Shown: positions 48,914-57,356 of the stretch, piece by piece
How positions within the stretch are numbered: position 1 is the first letter of the stretch
Layout: each line of letters starts with the position of its first letter
DNA from: an uncultured Clostridia bacterium
Lineage (GTDB): Bacteria; Bacillota; Clostridia; Christensenellales; UBA1242
Direction of reading: 5' to 3'
DNA: 64,000 nucleotides
Assembly: GCA_934754375.1 (NCBI GenBank)
Contig: CAKVHT010000001.1
Coordinates: 62,001 to 126,000, forward strand
Program-made: the position numbers and the translations under genes
The notes under the pieces: generated by a model
The model's database searches: none
What the model saw: the letters and a program-made list of their open reading frames with translations, nothing else
What the model was told of the DNA's origin: nothing

Positions 48914-51900
48914 ATGGATAAAAATAATATTGGCGCAAAAATTGCTGAACTTAGAAAGTCTAAAAATTTATCACAAGCAGACCTTGCTCAAAAATTGTGT
49001 GTTTCTAATAAGACCATAAGCAAATGGGAATGTGGGAATGGGACACCAGATATAGAGATTTTATCTAAAATGTCAAAGATATTTGATGTTACAATAGATG
49101 AAATGGTTAATTCAACAGATAAGAAAGAAATTAACACAGAAAAAGAAATCAAAAATAATAAACAATTATCAAATAGCAAAAACATTAGTAAAAAATCGCT
49201 AGTTACGATACTTTCTTCTGCTACATTAATTCTTGTTTTGTGTATTTCCTTGCTTTGTTATTTCTTTATACCCAGAGCGCCAATGGTAAAAGGTTCTGAT
49301 TTGTTTGAAATTAATCAAGAAAATTGTACTTTGTATTGTGCTGTAGATAATAATAAAAGTATTTTATCTTTAAATAATCAATTCGAAGTACCTTTAACAA
49401 ATAAATGGGGATTATATTATGATTTAAACGGTACAAGAGAAATTTCTTCAAAAATCGTAAATTTACAAATCGGAGACAACACTTTTTATTTGATTGTTGA
49501 AAACTCGGCAAATACTAAAAAAGTTTACACATTAACTATAAGAAGAAAACCTATGTATGTTGTAACTTTTGATACCAATGGTGGAAATAGCATTGTTAAC
49601 CAAATTGTTATGGAAGGTGAACTTGCAAACTTAGTTACTACAGAAAGAGAAGGATATATTTTTAATTCTTGGGATTATGACTTTACTAAGCCTATTACAA
49701 AAAATATAACCATTAAAGCAAGTTGGATAGCGAAAAATTTAAAAGTTAATTATTACGCTAACAATGGCTTAGAAAATTCGTTAATACAAGATGTTACTTA
49801 TGACACAGAAGTTGATTTAAAAGATAATAACTCATTTACTAAAACGGGCTATACATTATCTTCTTGGAATACAAAACCAGATGGGACAGGAATTAGTTAC
49901 GAAACGAATAAAAAATTCATGAAATATAACATTCCTTCAAATTTAGATTTGTATGCACAATGGACTATCAATCAATATCAAATTAAATGTGATAAAAACA
50001 TTGAAGACGCAGGAACTATTGATGGTACTGGAAATTTTGATTATAATACGCAACATACATTATCAGTTAATACAAATGCTGGATACACTTGGCTTGGCTG
50101 GTACACAAAAGATGGAACTATAATCACAACTTCAACCACTTTAACAATAACTTTGTCTGATAATGATTATGAGTGTGTTGCAAAATGGTCGGCAAACAAT
50201 TACTTTTGTTCCTTAGATGTTAATAATGGAAATACGCTAGCAGAAGATAATAAAACCATTACATTTGGGCAACCTTTTAATCTACCTATTCCGACTAGAA
50301 TTGAAGCAACATTTGAAGGTTGGTATTTTAACGGTATACAGTATACAAATAATCAAGGAGTATCAATAAAGAATTGGGATATTCCAAACACTGCAACTCT
50401 TTATGCAAAGTGGAATGTAAACAAATACCTTGTAGCATTGACAACCAACAACACTAATGGTGGTATCGTTATAGGCGAAGGGTTAAAAGAATATGGCAGT
50501 TCTGTATATATTAAAGCAAATACAAATGCTGGATATACATTTGTGGGCTGGTATGAAGGAAACAATTTAATCACAAACAATGAAATTTATACATTCACGA
50601 TGTCAAATGTAGCATTGTCTTACATAGCAAAATGGCAAGCCAATATTTACACATTGACATTTGATGAAAATGGTGGCGAAGCACTATCTCCTAAAACTAA
50701 AGATGTTGTATTTGATAGTTCATATAAATTGCCTATTACAACAAAAACTGGATATGATTTTGATGGCTGGTATTTAGGAGAAAATGGAACAGGTGTAAAG
50801 GTAACAGATAAGAATGGCAATAGCCTAAATGTATGGAATGTTGCAGACAACACAACTGTTTATGCAAAATGGAATGTGACAGTTTACACTATTTCGTACA
50901 CTTTAAGTGATGGAACAATAGTTGGGAATAATCCAACAACATACACTATTGAAGATTTAGATATAATAATAAATAACCCAACTAAGGCAGGTTATGAGTT
51001 TACTGGTTGGGTTGGTACTGATATTGAAGATAAAGAAATGAGTTTAATTATCAAAGCTGGCAGCATAGGAAATCGTGTGTATGGTGCTACGTGGAAAGAA
51101 GATTCAACATTTATAGCAATTTCAAATGTTACTGAATTTTTGGCAATTAACGATAATTTATCTGGGAATTACTATTTGACAAATGATATTGATTTAAGCG
51201 GTATAACTTTTTATGGCTTAGGTGGTAAATCTAATCCATTTAGTGGAATTTTTGATGGTAAAGGATACGGTATATTAAACTGTAATCCAACAATAAAGAT
51301 TGGATTAATTCAAGGTGTTTTCAATTATTCGACAGGTCTTATACAAAATATGTATGTAAAAGATTTTAATGTTAATTTTTCAAATGAGCATGATACTTCT
51401 ACAGGTATCGGTGGTCTCGTTGGATGTAATGATGGAATTATTAGAAATTGTTTTTGGTCAGGCGAAATAAATGTAACTGTTAGAAATCCAGTAGGAGGAC
51501 TTGTATCTTTTAATCTTGGTGAAATATATAATTGCTATTCAAAAGGAAATGTTAATTCATATGGTGATGGAGATGTCGGTGGATTAATTGGAAATAATAG
51601 CGGTCATATATATTATTCATATTCTTTAGCAAATGTTGGAACAAGTGCTTCTGGATATGCTGCAGGTTTAAGTTGTTCAAATAGTGGTAGTATAGTTCAA
51701 TCATTTGCTGCTGGAGATGTCTATGGTGGTAATGTAGGAGCACTTATTTGTACTAATAGTGGGACAATAACAACATGTTATAGGTTAAATGAACAAATTG
51801 TGAAAGCATCTTATGAAAGTGACCTTAAATATAATTTAACGGGACAACAAGCATCAAAAGATAATTTAATAAATATAGATTTCCTAGGATGGAATGTGTA

Positions 51901-51988
51901 TATATCTTATAACAACCTGTTTATTGATTTAGATGCGGTATGGGTTACAAATAGCGGTGATTATCCAAAACTATACTGGGAGAAATAG
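48914..51988 (+). CDS. HTH-transmembrane-InlB repeat-GLUG fusion protein
   Basis: A 1024-residue single frame. An XRE-type HTH (residues 7-62, LRKSKNLSQADLAQKLCVS) is followed by a charged linker and one transmembrane helix (about 95-119). Then come a cadherin-like beta domain (about 125-212) and seven InlB/Listeria-Bacteroides repeats (about 213-732; repeated cores such as FDGWYLG, FVGWYEG, TLYAKWN). The C-terminus has GLUG-type repeats (about 800-990; GGLVGCNDGIIRNC, GGLIGNNSGHIYYS). The HTH should be cytoplasmic and the repeats outside. AGAAGGAG precedes the ATG. A one-protein surface sensor-regulator is inferred. Confidence 0.9.
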   Translation: MDKNNIGAKIAELRKSKNLSQADLAQKLCVSNKTISKWECGNGTPDIEILSKMSKIFDVTIDEMVNSTDKKEINTEKEIKNNKQLSNSKNISKKSLVTILSSATLILVLCISLLCYFFIPRAPMVKGSDLFEINQENCTLYCAVDNNKSILSLNNQFEVPLTNKWGLYYDLNGTREISSKIVNLQIGDNTFYLIVENSANTKKVYTLTIRRKPMYVVTFDTNGGNSIVNQIVMEGELANLVTTEREGYIFNSWDYDFTKPITKNITIKASWIAKNLKVNYYANNGLENSLIQDVTYDTEVDLKDNNSFTKTGYTLSSWNTKPDGTGISYETNKKFMKYNIPSNLDLYAQWTINQYQIKCDKNIEDAGTIDGTGNFDYNTQHTLSVNTNAGYTWLGWYTKDGTIITTSTTLTITLSDNDYECVAKWSANNYFCSLDVNNGNTLAEDNKTITFGQPFNLPIPTRIEATFEGWYFNGIQYTNNQGVSIKNWDIPNTATLYAKWNVNKYLVALTTNNTNGGIVIGEGLKEYGSSVYIKANTNAGYTFVGWYEGNNLITNNEIYTFTMSNVALSYIAKWQANIYTLTFDENGGEALSPKTKDVVFDSSYKLPITTKTGYDFDGWYLGENGTGVKVTDKNGNSLNVWNVADNTTVYAKWNVTVYTISYTLSDGTIVGNNPTTYTIEDLDIIINNPTKAGYEFTGWVGTDIEDKEMSLIIKAGSIGNRVYGATWKEDSTFIAISNVTEFLAINDNLSGNYYLTNDIDLSGITFYGLGGKSNPFSGIFDGKGYGILNCNPTIKIGLIQGVFNYSTGLIQNMYVKDFNVNFSNEHDTSTGIGGLVGCNDGIIRNCFWSGEINVTVRNPVGGLVSFNLGEIYNCYSKGNVNSYGDGDVGGLIGNNSGHIYYSYSLANVGTSASGYAAGLSCSNSGSIVQSFAAGDVYGGNVGALICTNSGTITTCYRLNEQIVKASYESDLKYNLTGQQASKDNLINIDFLGWNVYISYNNLFIDLDAVWVTNSGDYPKLYWEK

Positions 51989-51989
51989 A

Positions 51990-52658
51990 ATGACAAAAGA
52001 AGATTTTTTACAAGAGATTAGAATTTATGACCATAAAATCATTGAGGCAATCCAAGATTATTATTTAATTGAAAGAATGGTGGATTGGCAAAATTATGTT
52101 GGGCAAAATTTTAAAATTTATAGTTCAACTTTTATTCCGATTAGTCGTGCACTACATGCAAATTTTGTTGGTCTATATACTTCTCTTTTTGATGATCGAA
52201 GTAAATATAGTATCTCAAAACTTATTGACGTTAATAAAAATGAAGATTGGTATTTAATAGAATTAGACAATATTGTTGTTTCCATTGACAATTTAATCAA
52301 TAATAACAAAACAAAAAATGAAGTAAATGGTATTAAAATACCAGATAATCAAAAAACAAAGACAACTGATCTTGCTCAGAAATGGCGAGATAAAGTTTTA
52401 TTCCATTTTGACAAAGAAGCAATTAAAGAGGATTCTTTCAATAAACTGCAAGAAAACTATCCATTACATGTACCAGAAATGCTGATTAATTTAAAATGTT
52501 TACATAATTATATAAACGATATAAGAAATCTGTTGGGTTCACCAAAATCTAAAATTATCACTGAAGAACAATCTTTAGATTATGTAATGATAAAAATATT
52601 TAACATTAATACATGTCCAAAATTTGGATTTGACATCTCATTTCTAAAAAACGATTAA
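51990..52658 (+). CDS. HEPN-like protein, AbiU2-type candidate
   Basis: A 222-residue helical protein. R133-DKVLF-H139 fits the Rx4-6H RNase motif of HEPN domains, and the surrounding KWRDKVLFHFDKEAI resembles AbiU2-type HEPN proteins. The ATG at 51990 is one base after the previous stop and has GGGAG 7 bases upstream; a longer frame from 51933 would overlap that gene. Its tight spacing to the HTH-InlB fusion suggests co-expression. RNase activity is inferred from the motif only. Confidence 0.55.
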   Translation: MTKEDFLQEIRIYDHKIIEAIQDYYLIERMVDWQNYVGQNFKIYSSTFIPISRALHANFVGLYTSLFDDRSKYSISKLIDVNKNEDWYLIELDNIVVSIDNLINNNKTKNEVNGIKIPDNQKTKTTDLAQKWRDKVLFHFDKEAIKEDSFNKLQENYPLHVPEMLINLKCLHNYINDIRNLLGSPKSKIITEEQSLDYVMIKIFNINTCPKFGFDISFLKND

Positions 52659-52743
52659 AAAATTTAATAGATAAATTTTGGATAAATAATATCTGACAAG
52701 TTGTAAAATTGAAAAAGACTAGTTAATCTATTAGATTTAATTT

Positions 52744-52777
52744 AAAAAGATATATTTGAGAAAATATATCTTTTTTT
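52744..52777 (+). terminator. Intrinsic terminator after the cargo genes
   Basis: AAAAAGATATATTT pairs perfectly with AAATATATCTTTTT around GAGA (14 bp), then more T residues. Confidence 0.88.
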
Positions 52778-52875
52778 GTTGTGTTGATTAAAACTTATCA
52801 CATTAAGATGTTGTTAAAATTAATGTTAACTATTTGTCAATTTGTGCAAATAAAATAGGCTTTGGATTTTTTTTG

Positions 52876-53287
52876 AAGAGTTCAGATGTTGAACTCTTGA
52901 AGTTGATAAAATTTTTACATAAAAATATTCCCGAGTGTTCAAATGGTGAACACACGAGAGTGATATATTTGAAATGGAAGCAAAAAAATAAAAAAGATTT
53001 CTCGTTACACACAATGGGTGTGTTGCGGGAATTTGACCAAATGGTGGTAAAGCAAGATTGATAAAAATAAAACCACAAAATAATTTTCCGATATAACACC
53101 CATTGTTACATCGACTATGTGAAAATATTTTTGTCGCTGTAAAGAATGTGTTTACAGCGGAATTGTTAAAATCAAGTTAAAAAATTTTTAACATCACACA
53201 ATGTGTGTGACATAGGGGTTGTAAAATTTCTTTGTAAAACATTCCCGAACGGACAAATGATGTCCGAACGACTATGTGAAAATATTT
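52876..53287 (+). repeat. Array of six hairpins with common RATGN loop; candidate oriT or structured RNA
   Basis: Six perfect hairpins: 52876-52898 (9 bp, loop GATGT); 52935-52953 (7 bp, AATGG); 53017-53033 (6 bp, AATGG); 53135-53159 (9 bp, GAATGTG); 53194-53210 (6 bp, AATGT); 53250-53266 (6 bp, AATGA). Stem sequences differ, loops do not. ATTCCCG (52927) pairs with CGGGAAT (53036), and ACGAGA (52954) with TCTCGT (53010), making a branched fold around hairpins 2 and 3. A 19-bp direct repeat CGACTATGTGAAAATATTT occurs at 53112 and 53269. It lies upstream of the mobilization genes. Confidence 0.7.
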
Positions 53288-53290
53288 AAT

Positions 53291-53356
53291 AAGGAGGTGC
53301 TGAAATGTAAAATGTCGAAAGCAAATTCAAATAAAAGGAGGATTTTAGAAATGTAA
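53291..53356 (+). promoter_or_regulatory. Two start-stop mini-ORFs with strong ribosome binding sites
   Basis: AAGGAGG (53291-53297) is followed after 7 bases by ATG-TAA (53305-53310). AAGGAGG (53335-53341) is followed after 9 bases by ATG-TAA (53351-53356). The mob accessory gene then starts behind a third AGGAGG. Downstream of the second, a frame without a start codon reads VKANKKTIIAPLIRNRKRYV then ERLENN and stops, so a decayed small gene is an alternative. Confidence 0.5.
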
Positions 53357-53442
53357 AAGCAAACAAAAAAACAATCATTGCCCCTTTAATTAGAAATAGA
53401 AAGAGATATGTAGAAAGACTAGAAAATAATTAGGAGGCTAAA

Positions 53443-53904
53443 ATGGCTAGAATTAAAACAAAAGATTTAAAAACTCAATATATGATTAGAGTTTATAGTC
53501 AAGATGAGTATGAAATTTTTAAGAGAGCACTTGAAAAGTTTAAGGACAAATTTGATAGCATAAACGATGCTATGAAATATTTTGCTTTGCTAGGTGCAGA
53601 TAAAATGCTTGGAGATAACGCACTAAACCAAAGCGTAAATTTTAGCGAAATAAGACAAAGTTTAAAAGAGATAAACGAAAAGTTAACCGAGATAAAATGC
53701 AATCAAAAAATGGACTTTGTGGACACAAATGCAAATGTGAGAATAAACCAAGCACTACTAAACTTAATCACTAAACTACTCAACAAACAAAGCCCAATAA
53801 ACCTAAACTCTTACTCGCAAGGTTGGAAATATGCCCCACTAGATGAAAATGGCATTGAAGAACAAAGAGAAAATATTTTGGAGGAACTTTTAGATGTTAG
53901 ATAA
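53443..53904 (+). CDS. Mobilization accessory protein (MobC-like)
   Basis: A 153-residue protein with a basic N-terminus (MARIKTKDLKTQYMIRVYSQ) compatible with a ribbon-helix-helix DNA-binding domain, then a coiled-coil-like segment (SEIRQSLKEINEKLTEIKC). It overlaps the relaxase gene by 11 bases. Relaxosome accessory proteins usually bind the transfer origin next to the relaxase gene, and the hairpin array just upstream fits. The call rests mainly on position. Confidence 0.6.
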   Translation: MARIKTKDLKTQYMIRVYSQDEYEIFKRALEKFKDKFDSINDAMKYFALLGADKMLGDNALNQSVNFSEIRQSLKEINEKLTEIKCNQKMDFVDTNANVRINQALLNLITKLLNKQSPINLNSYSQGWKYAPLDENGIEEQRENILEELLDVR

Positions 53905-55093
53905 AGTTCCAAATGTGATTTACAAACAAGAGTTCTTTTTGCCGAACTACAAAGATAAAAGCAATCAAGACAAGCGAAATTACTACTCATCTAACAAGTA
54001 TGATGATTATCTCAAATATGTCGCCACTGGCATTAAAGATTTAGAAAAATTAGATTTTGTTGAGTATTCAAACAACAGCACAAAATCTAGTGGAATTTTC
54101 AATGCAAATGGGCTTATGAGTAAAGAACAAATTGCAGATTTTAGAAAGAATTTGCGAGAAACCAAATCAGTTATTTGGTCTGGAATAATTTCCTTTGAAG
54201 AAAACTTTGGCAAAAAATGGTGTGGCTGTTATGAGCAAGCATATTCTCTTGTAAAAAGCGAACTACCAAAATATTTCAAACGAGCAGGACTAAATCCCGA
54301 CAACATTGAATGGTTTGCTGGACTGCATGAGAATACAGACAACAGACATATTCATTTATTGTTTTTTGAGAAAGAACCACAGCGAATGAAGAACAAAGAA
54401 AAGCATTTTTCTCGTGGCTATATTTCAAACAATGCAATGGACTTTTTGAAAGACAACATTGAACTCTCTGCAACCGATTTTAAGGCTCATGAGAAAGAAA
54501 TAAGGTTAAGGCTATCAAAGAGTGTTAAAGAACGATTAAGCGATGTTTCTGGGCTTAAATTAAAGCAAATGCTACTTGACCTAGCAAACCAATTTCCAAA
54601 GCAAGGACACACATTTTACGACTGTGATAATATGCGAAAACTAAAACCAAATATTGATAACATTTCAAACTATATCATCTCTCACAATGTTGATATTACT
54701 ATTTACAAAAATGATTTTGATGACCTTGTTAGTGAAAAACAAAAACTTGTAGATAGTTATTGCAAGCGTAATGGCGCCCCAAAACCACAACAAAATTTGA
54801 GTGAAAAATATACAAAAGATTTGTATCGCAGACTTGGAAATTTGGTAATTGAAAGTGCAAAGAGTTTGAATAGTCAAGAGATTGAAAGATTAAAACTTAA
54901 TGCAAAATATGTAGTCCAAAAGCGAATGCAAAAAGACAAACTTTGGAAAGAACTTGAACATTGTATGTATCTAAATTCCAAGTGTGAATACGAAGCAATT
55001 AAGTGCTTTCAAGACTATATGAAAAAACTAGAAGAAATGCGAATTAGAACACTCATTGATGAGGGTTATTTGTCTAGCGATTTTGAGATGTAG
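53894..55093 (+). CDS. Relaxase, MobP/MobL type
   Basis: A 399-residue relaxase that would nick the transfer origin and pilot DNA in conjugation. The HUH metal site lies in HENTDNRHIHLLFFE at about residues 145-159. The N-terminal VIYKQEFFLPNYKD and YDDYLKYVATGIKD, with a conserved Tyr suitable as nucleophile, match MobL-like relaxases. The C-terminal half is helical and charged. No coupling protein or secretion genes are nearby, so a helper element is needed. Confidence 0.82.
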   Translation: MLDKVPNVIYKQEFFLPNYKDKSNQDKRNYYSSNKYDDYLKYVATGIKDLEKLDFVEYSNNSTKSSGIFNANGLMSKEQIADFRKNLRETKSVIWSGIISFEENFGKKWCGCYEQAYSLVKSELPKYFKRAGLNPDNIEWFAGLHENTDNRHIHLLFFEKEPQRMKNKEKHFSRGYISNNAMDFLKDNIELSATDFKAHEKEIRLRLSKSVKERLSDVSGLKLKQMLLDLANQFPKQGHTFYDCDNMRKLKPNIDNISNYIISHNVDITIYKNDFDDLVSEKQKLVDSYCKRNGAPKPQQNLSEKYTKDLYRRLGNLVIESAKSLNSQEIERLKLNAKYVVQKRMQKDKLWKELEHCMYLNSKCEYEAIKCFQDYMKKLEEMRIRTLIDEGYLSSDFEM

Positions 55094-55151
55094 GAAAATG
55101 AAAATTTAGTTAAATTGGAGGTGTTTATGTCAGATATTTAGTATAGAGCAT

Positions 55152-55295
55152 AAGCGAGAAACAATTACTAAATTTAGTGCGTAAAAGTCCGATAAAATCG
55201 GCACTTTTAACTGATACACTTAAATTTACTATTTTTTCTCGTTATTTTCGTAATGCTATCGGGATACCCGATACATTTTAATGGTGGTAAACCAC
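55152..55295 (+). other. Structured leader before the excisionase-like gene
   Basis: CGAGAAACAATTACTAAATT near 55159 is imperfectly complementary to the run ending TTTTCTCG near 55240. This encloses AAAAGTCCGAT/ATCGGCACTTTT (about 55187-55207). Two compact hairpins follow: TATCGGG-ATA-CCCGATA (55257-55273) and GTGGT-AA-ACCAC (55284-55295). No gene fits in 55094-55408. It could be a leader RNA or an excision control site. Confidence 0.45.
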
Positions 55296-55408
55296 TACTT
55301 TTATTACGCTCGATGCGGATAGATTTTAATAAATTTAGATTTAGAAAGAGATAAAAAATTAAGTTATAGAAAGGAGTTAAATTTAAACTATGAAAGGACA
55401 ATTAAACT

Positions 55409-55672
55409 ATGAATTTAAACAATACAAATCTAAATTTAAACAATTTAATACAATCGGAAGTTGACCGAATTTCAACCAAATATAATAAGGATTTTTTGGA
55501 TTGCGAAGACCTAATAAAAATCACAGGACTTGGCAGAGATAATGTTAGAAATTTACTAAGAAGCAAATCTTTTCCAACAACCAAAGTTGGTAAACGACAA
55601 GTTGTGAGTGTGCTTAATTTTGTAACTTGGTTAACACTAAACAATAACCAAAGCGAGGTGCAAAATGGCTAG
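55409..55672 (+). CDS. Excisionase-like DNA-binding protein
   Basis: An 87-residue protein with a MerR/Xis-type helix-turn-helix (DCEDLIKITGLGRDNVRNLL near residues 31-50, then SFPTTKVGKRQVV), typical of excisionases and helix-turn-helix domain 17 proteins. It overlaps the integrase start by 8 bases, the usual xis-int arrangement. AAAGGA lies 10 bases before the ATG. Confidence 0.75.
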   Translation: MNLNNTNLNLNNLIQSEVDRISTKYNKDFLDCEDLIKITGLGRDNVRNLLRSKSFPTTKVGKRQVVSVLNFVTWLTLNNNQSEVQNG

Positions 55673-57050
55673 AAAGAAAGTTCAAAAACATACTCGTAGA
55701 GCAAATGGCGAAGGAAGTATTTTTCAAAGAAAAGATGGATTATGGTGTGGATATGTTACTATTGGTTTTGAAGAAAATGGTGGACAAAAGAAGAAATATG
55801 TTTATGGAAAAAGTAAAGCCGATGTGTCTGCAAAACTAACCGAGATAAGTGGAAGAATTAAAAACACAGCATATCAAGAAATTGAAAACAAAAGACTTGG
55901 TGAACTGATGAGTGAATGGTTGCTTGTTTTTAAAAAGTCGTCAGTCACATCAAGAACGTTTGAAGGCATTTTTAGAAACTACAAATTACACATTGAACCC
56001 ATTGTTGGGAATATGAAAATCTATGAATTAGACACGATGACAATACAAAAAGTTGTAAATCGAATGTTGGAGAATGGATATTCAGTTGCAGTTGCAAAAA
56101 AGATAAAATTTATCTTTAATCAGTTTTGCGAATATGCGATTGATAGCAAATGGATTTTAGTTAATCCAACACACAAAATAAAGATTAGGACAAGAGATAA
56201 AAGTAATTACGAAAAGCGAAATCCATACAAGGCAATTCCACCAGAAGAACGAGATAGATTTTTAAATGCACTAGAAAAAGACCCGGCAAACTTTATTAAA
56301 CCTATGTGTTATTTGATGATGTTTGCTGGACTTCGTAGTGGTGAAACCATTGCTCTTGAATGGAAGCATATTGATTTTGCGAAAAGAATTATTAAGGTTG
56401 CACAAGCCGAAACGCAAGACACAAAGTTTGATAGCAAGGGAAACATAGTTGAAAGAACAACAATAGTAAGTGGCACCAAAACCGCTTGCTCTGTGAGAGA
56501 AGTGCCAATGACCGACATTGTTTATAACGAACTTATTGCTTGGAAAGAAAAACAACATAAGCATTCTATTGATGTGGGGCTAGATTTAACAAATCCTAAT
56601 GTTTATGTGTTTGCAAATGATGATGGCACAATTCGCACATATTCGGGTTGTAGAATGATATTTAATAGATTTATTAGGCGAAACCACCTAGGAGATTTAA
56701 ACATACATTTTCATGGACTGCGACACACATTTTCAAATATGTTGTTTGAACTTAACGAAAATCCAAAAGTAATCCAACAACTTTTAGGTCACAAAGATGT
56801 GAAAACCACCATCACTGTCTATAACAATGTCAATAGTGATTATGTAAAAGAAAGTACAAATCGTTTAAACGATAAATTAAATGAAAATGAGATTTTAAGA
56901 AAGCAAAACAATCAAAACAAAGAAAAACAAGAAGAAAAGAAATCTAATCTTGGAAATTTGTCTAATGAAGATTTTGATTTAATGTTAGAAGAAATGTTAA
57001 AAGAACGAAAAGAAAGAAATCGCAAAAGAGAAAAAGATTTTGAAATGTAA
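55665..57050 (+). CDS. Tyrosine site-specific integrase
   Basis: A 461-residue integrase of the Tn916 Int type. An N-terminal arm-binding domain (RRANGEGSIFQRKDGLWCGY, residues about 11-30) is followed by a core-binding SAM-like domain (about 75-175) and the catalytic domain with Arg in GLRSGETIAL (about 223), HGLRHTF (about 350-356) and the nucleophile Tyr in TITVYNNV (about 385). A long charged C-terminal tail follows. It is adjacent to the right attachment site in tRNA-Thr. Confidence 0.95.
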   Translation: MARKKVQKHTRRANGEGSIFQRKDGLWCGYVTIGFEENGGQKKKYVYGKSKADVSAKLTEISGRIKNTAYQEIENKRLGELMSEWLLVFKKSSVTSRTFEGIFRNYKLHIEPIVGNMKIYELDTMTIQKVVNRMLENGYSVAVAKKIKFIFNQFCEYAIDSKWILVNPTHKIKIRTRDKSNYEKRNPYKAIPPEERDRFLNALEKDPANFIKPMCYLMMFAGLRSGETIALEWKHIDFAKRIIKVAQAETQDTKFDSKGNIVERTTIVSGTKTACSVREVPMTDIVYNELIAWKEKQHKHSIDVGLDLTNPNVYVFANDDGTIRTYSGCRMIFNRFIRRNHLGDLNIHFHGLRHTFSNMLFELNENPKVIQQLLGHKDVKTTITVYNNVNSDYVKESTNRLNDKLNENEILRKQNNQNKEKQEEKKSNLGNLSNEDFDLMLEEMLKERKERNRKREKDFEM

Positions 57051-57052
57051 AA

Positions 57053-57187
57053 TTTACTACACTAGTTTACACCTATTACACTAGTTTTAGGCAGAAATAG
57101 AGCGAATTAGACCGAGATTTAAAAAATGAACTCTCGGTCTTTTTTTATGCAAATTTACTACATTTTTTGGAGCAGTTTACTACACCT
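57053..57187 (+). repeat. Right integrase arm-site candidates
   Basis: TTTACTACAC (57053-57062), TTTACTACAT (57154-57163) and TTTACTACACCT (57176-57187), plus TTTACACCT at 57066, match the repeats at the left end of the element (46662-46700). Confidence 0.55.
57109..57147 (+). terminator. Intrinsic terminator after the integrase
   Basis: AGACCGAGA pairs with TCTCGGTCT and is followed by seven T residues. Confidence 0.88.
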
Positions 57188-57230
57188 ATTGTATTTTCAG
57201 TCTAAAATTAAGCAAAATTTTTTGCAAAAT

Positions 57231-57276
57231 AAAAACCCTTGAAAGTGCCTATTTTACTAGGGTTTCAAGGGTTTTT
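57231..57276 (-). terminator. Terminator of tRNA-Thr (second copy)
   Basis: AAAAACCCTTGAAA pairs with TTTCAAGGGTTTTT around an 18-base loop, just beyond the tRNA 3' end on the minus strand. Confidence 0.78.
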
Positions 57277-57281
57277 GATAA

Positions 57282-57356
57282 TGGAGCTGGTGACGGGAAT
57301 CGGACCCGTGACCCCCACCTTACCAAGGTGGTGCTCTACCGCTGAGCCACACCAGC
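57282..57356 (-). tRNA. tRNA-Thr(GGT), second copy, at the attachment site
   Basis: A full cloverleaf on the minus strand: acceptor GCTGGTG/CACCAGC, anticodon stem CCACC/GGTGG with loop TTGGTAA (GGT), and T arm ACGGG-TCCGATT-CCCGT. The discriminator is T and CCA is encoded. The right repeat of the element begins in its anticodon loop, so its 3' half lies on the element side. Confidence 0.93.

Noticed and set aside
51933..51989. Longer start for the HEPN-like gene
   Set aside because: It would overlap the fusion gene and lacks a ribosome binding site; the ATG at 51990 has GGGAG at good distance.
52834..53061. 75-codon frame inside the hairpin array
   Set aside because: It spans three perfect hairpins and starts without a ribosome binding site; the structure explains the sequence better than coding.
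52659..53442. CRISPR array or type III toxin-antitoxin repeats
   Set aside because: Hairpin stems differ in sequence and spacing is irregular (about 55 to 122 bases); there are no identical repeats with spacers and no cas or matching toxin gene.
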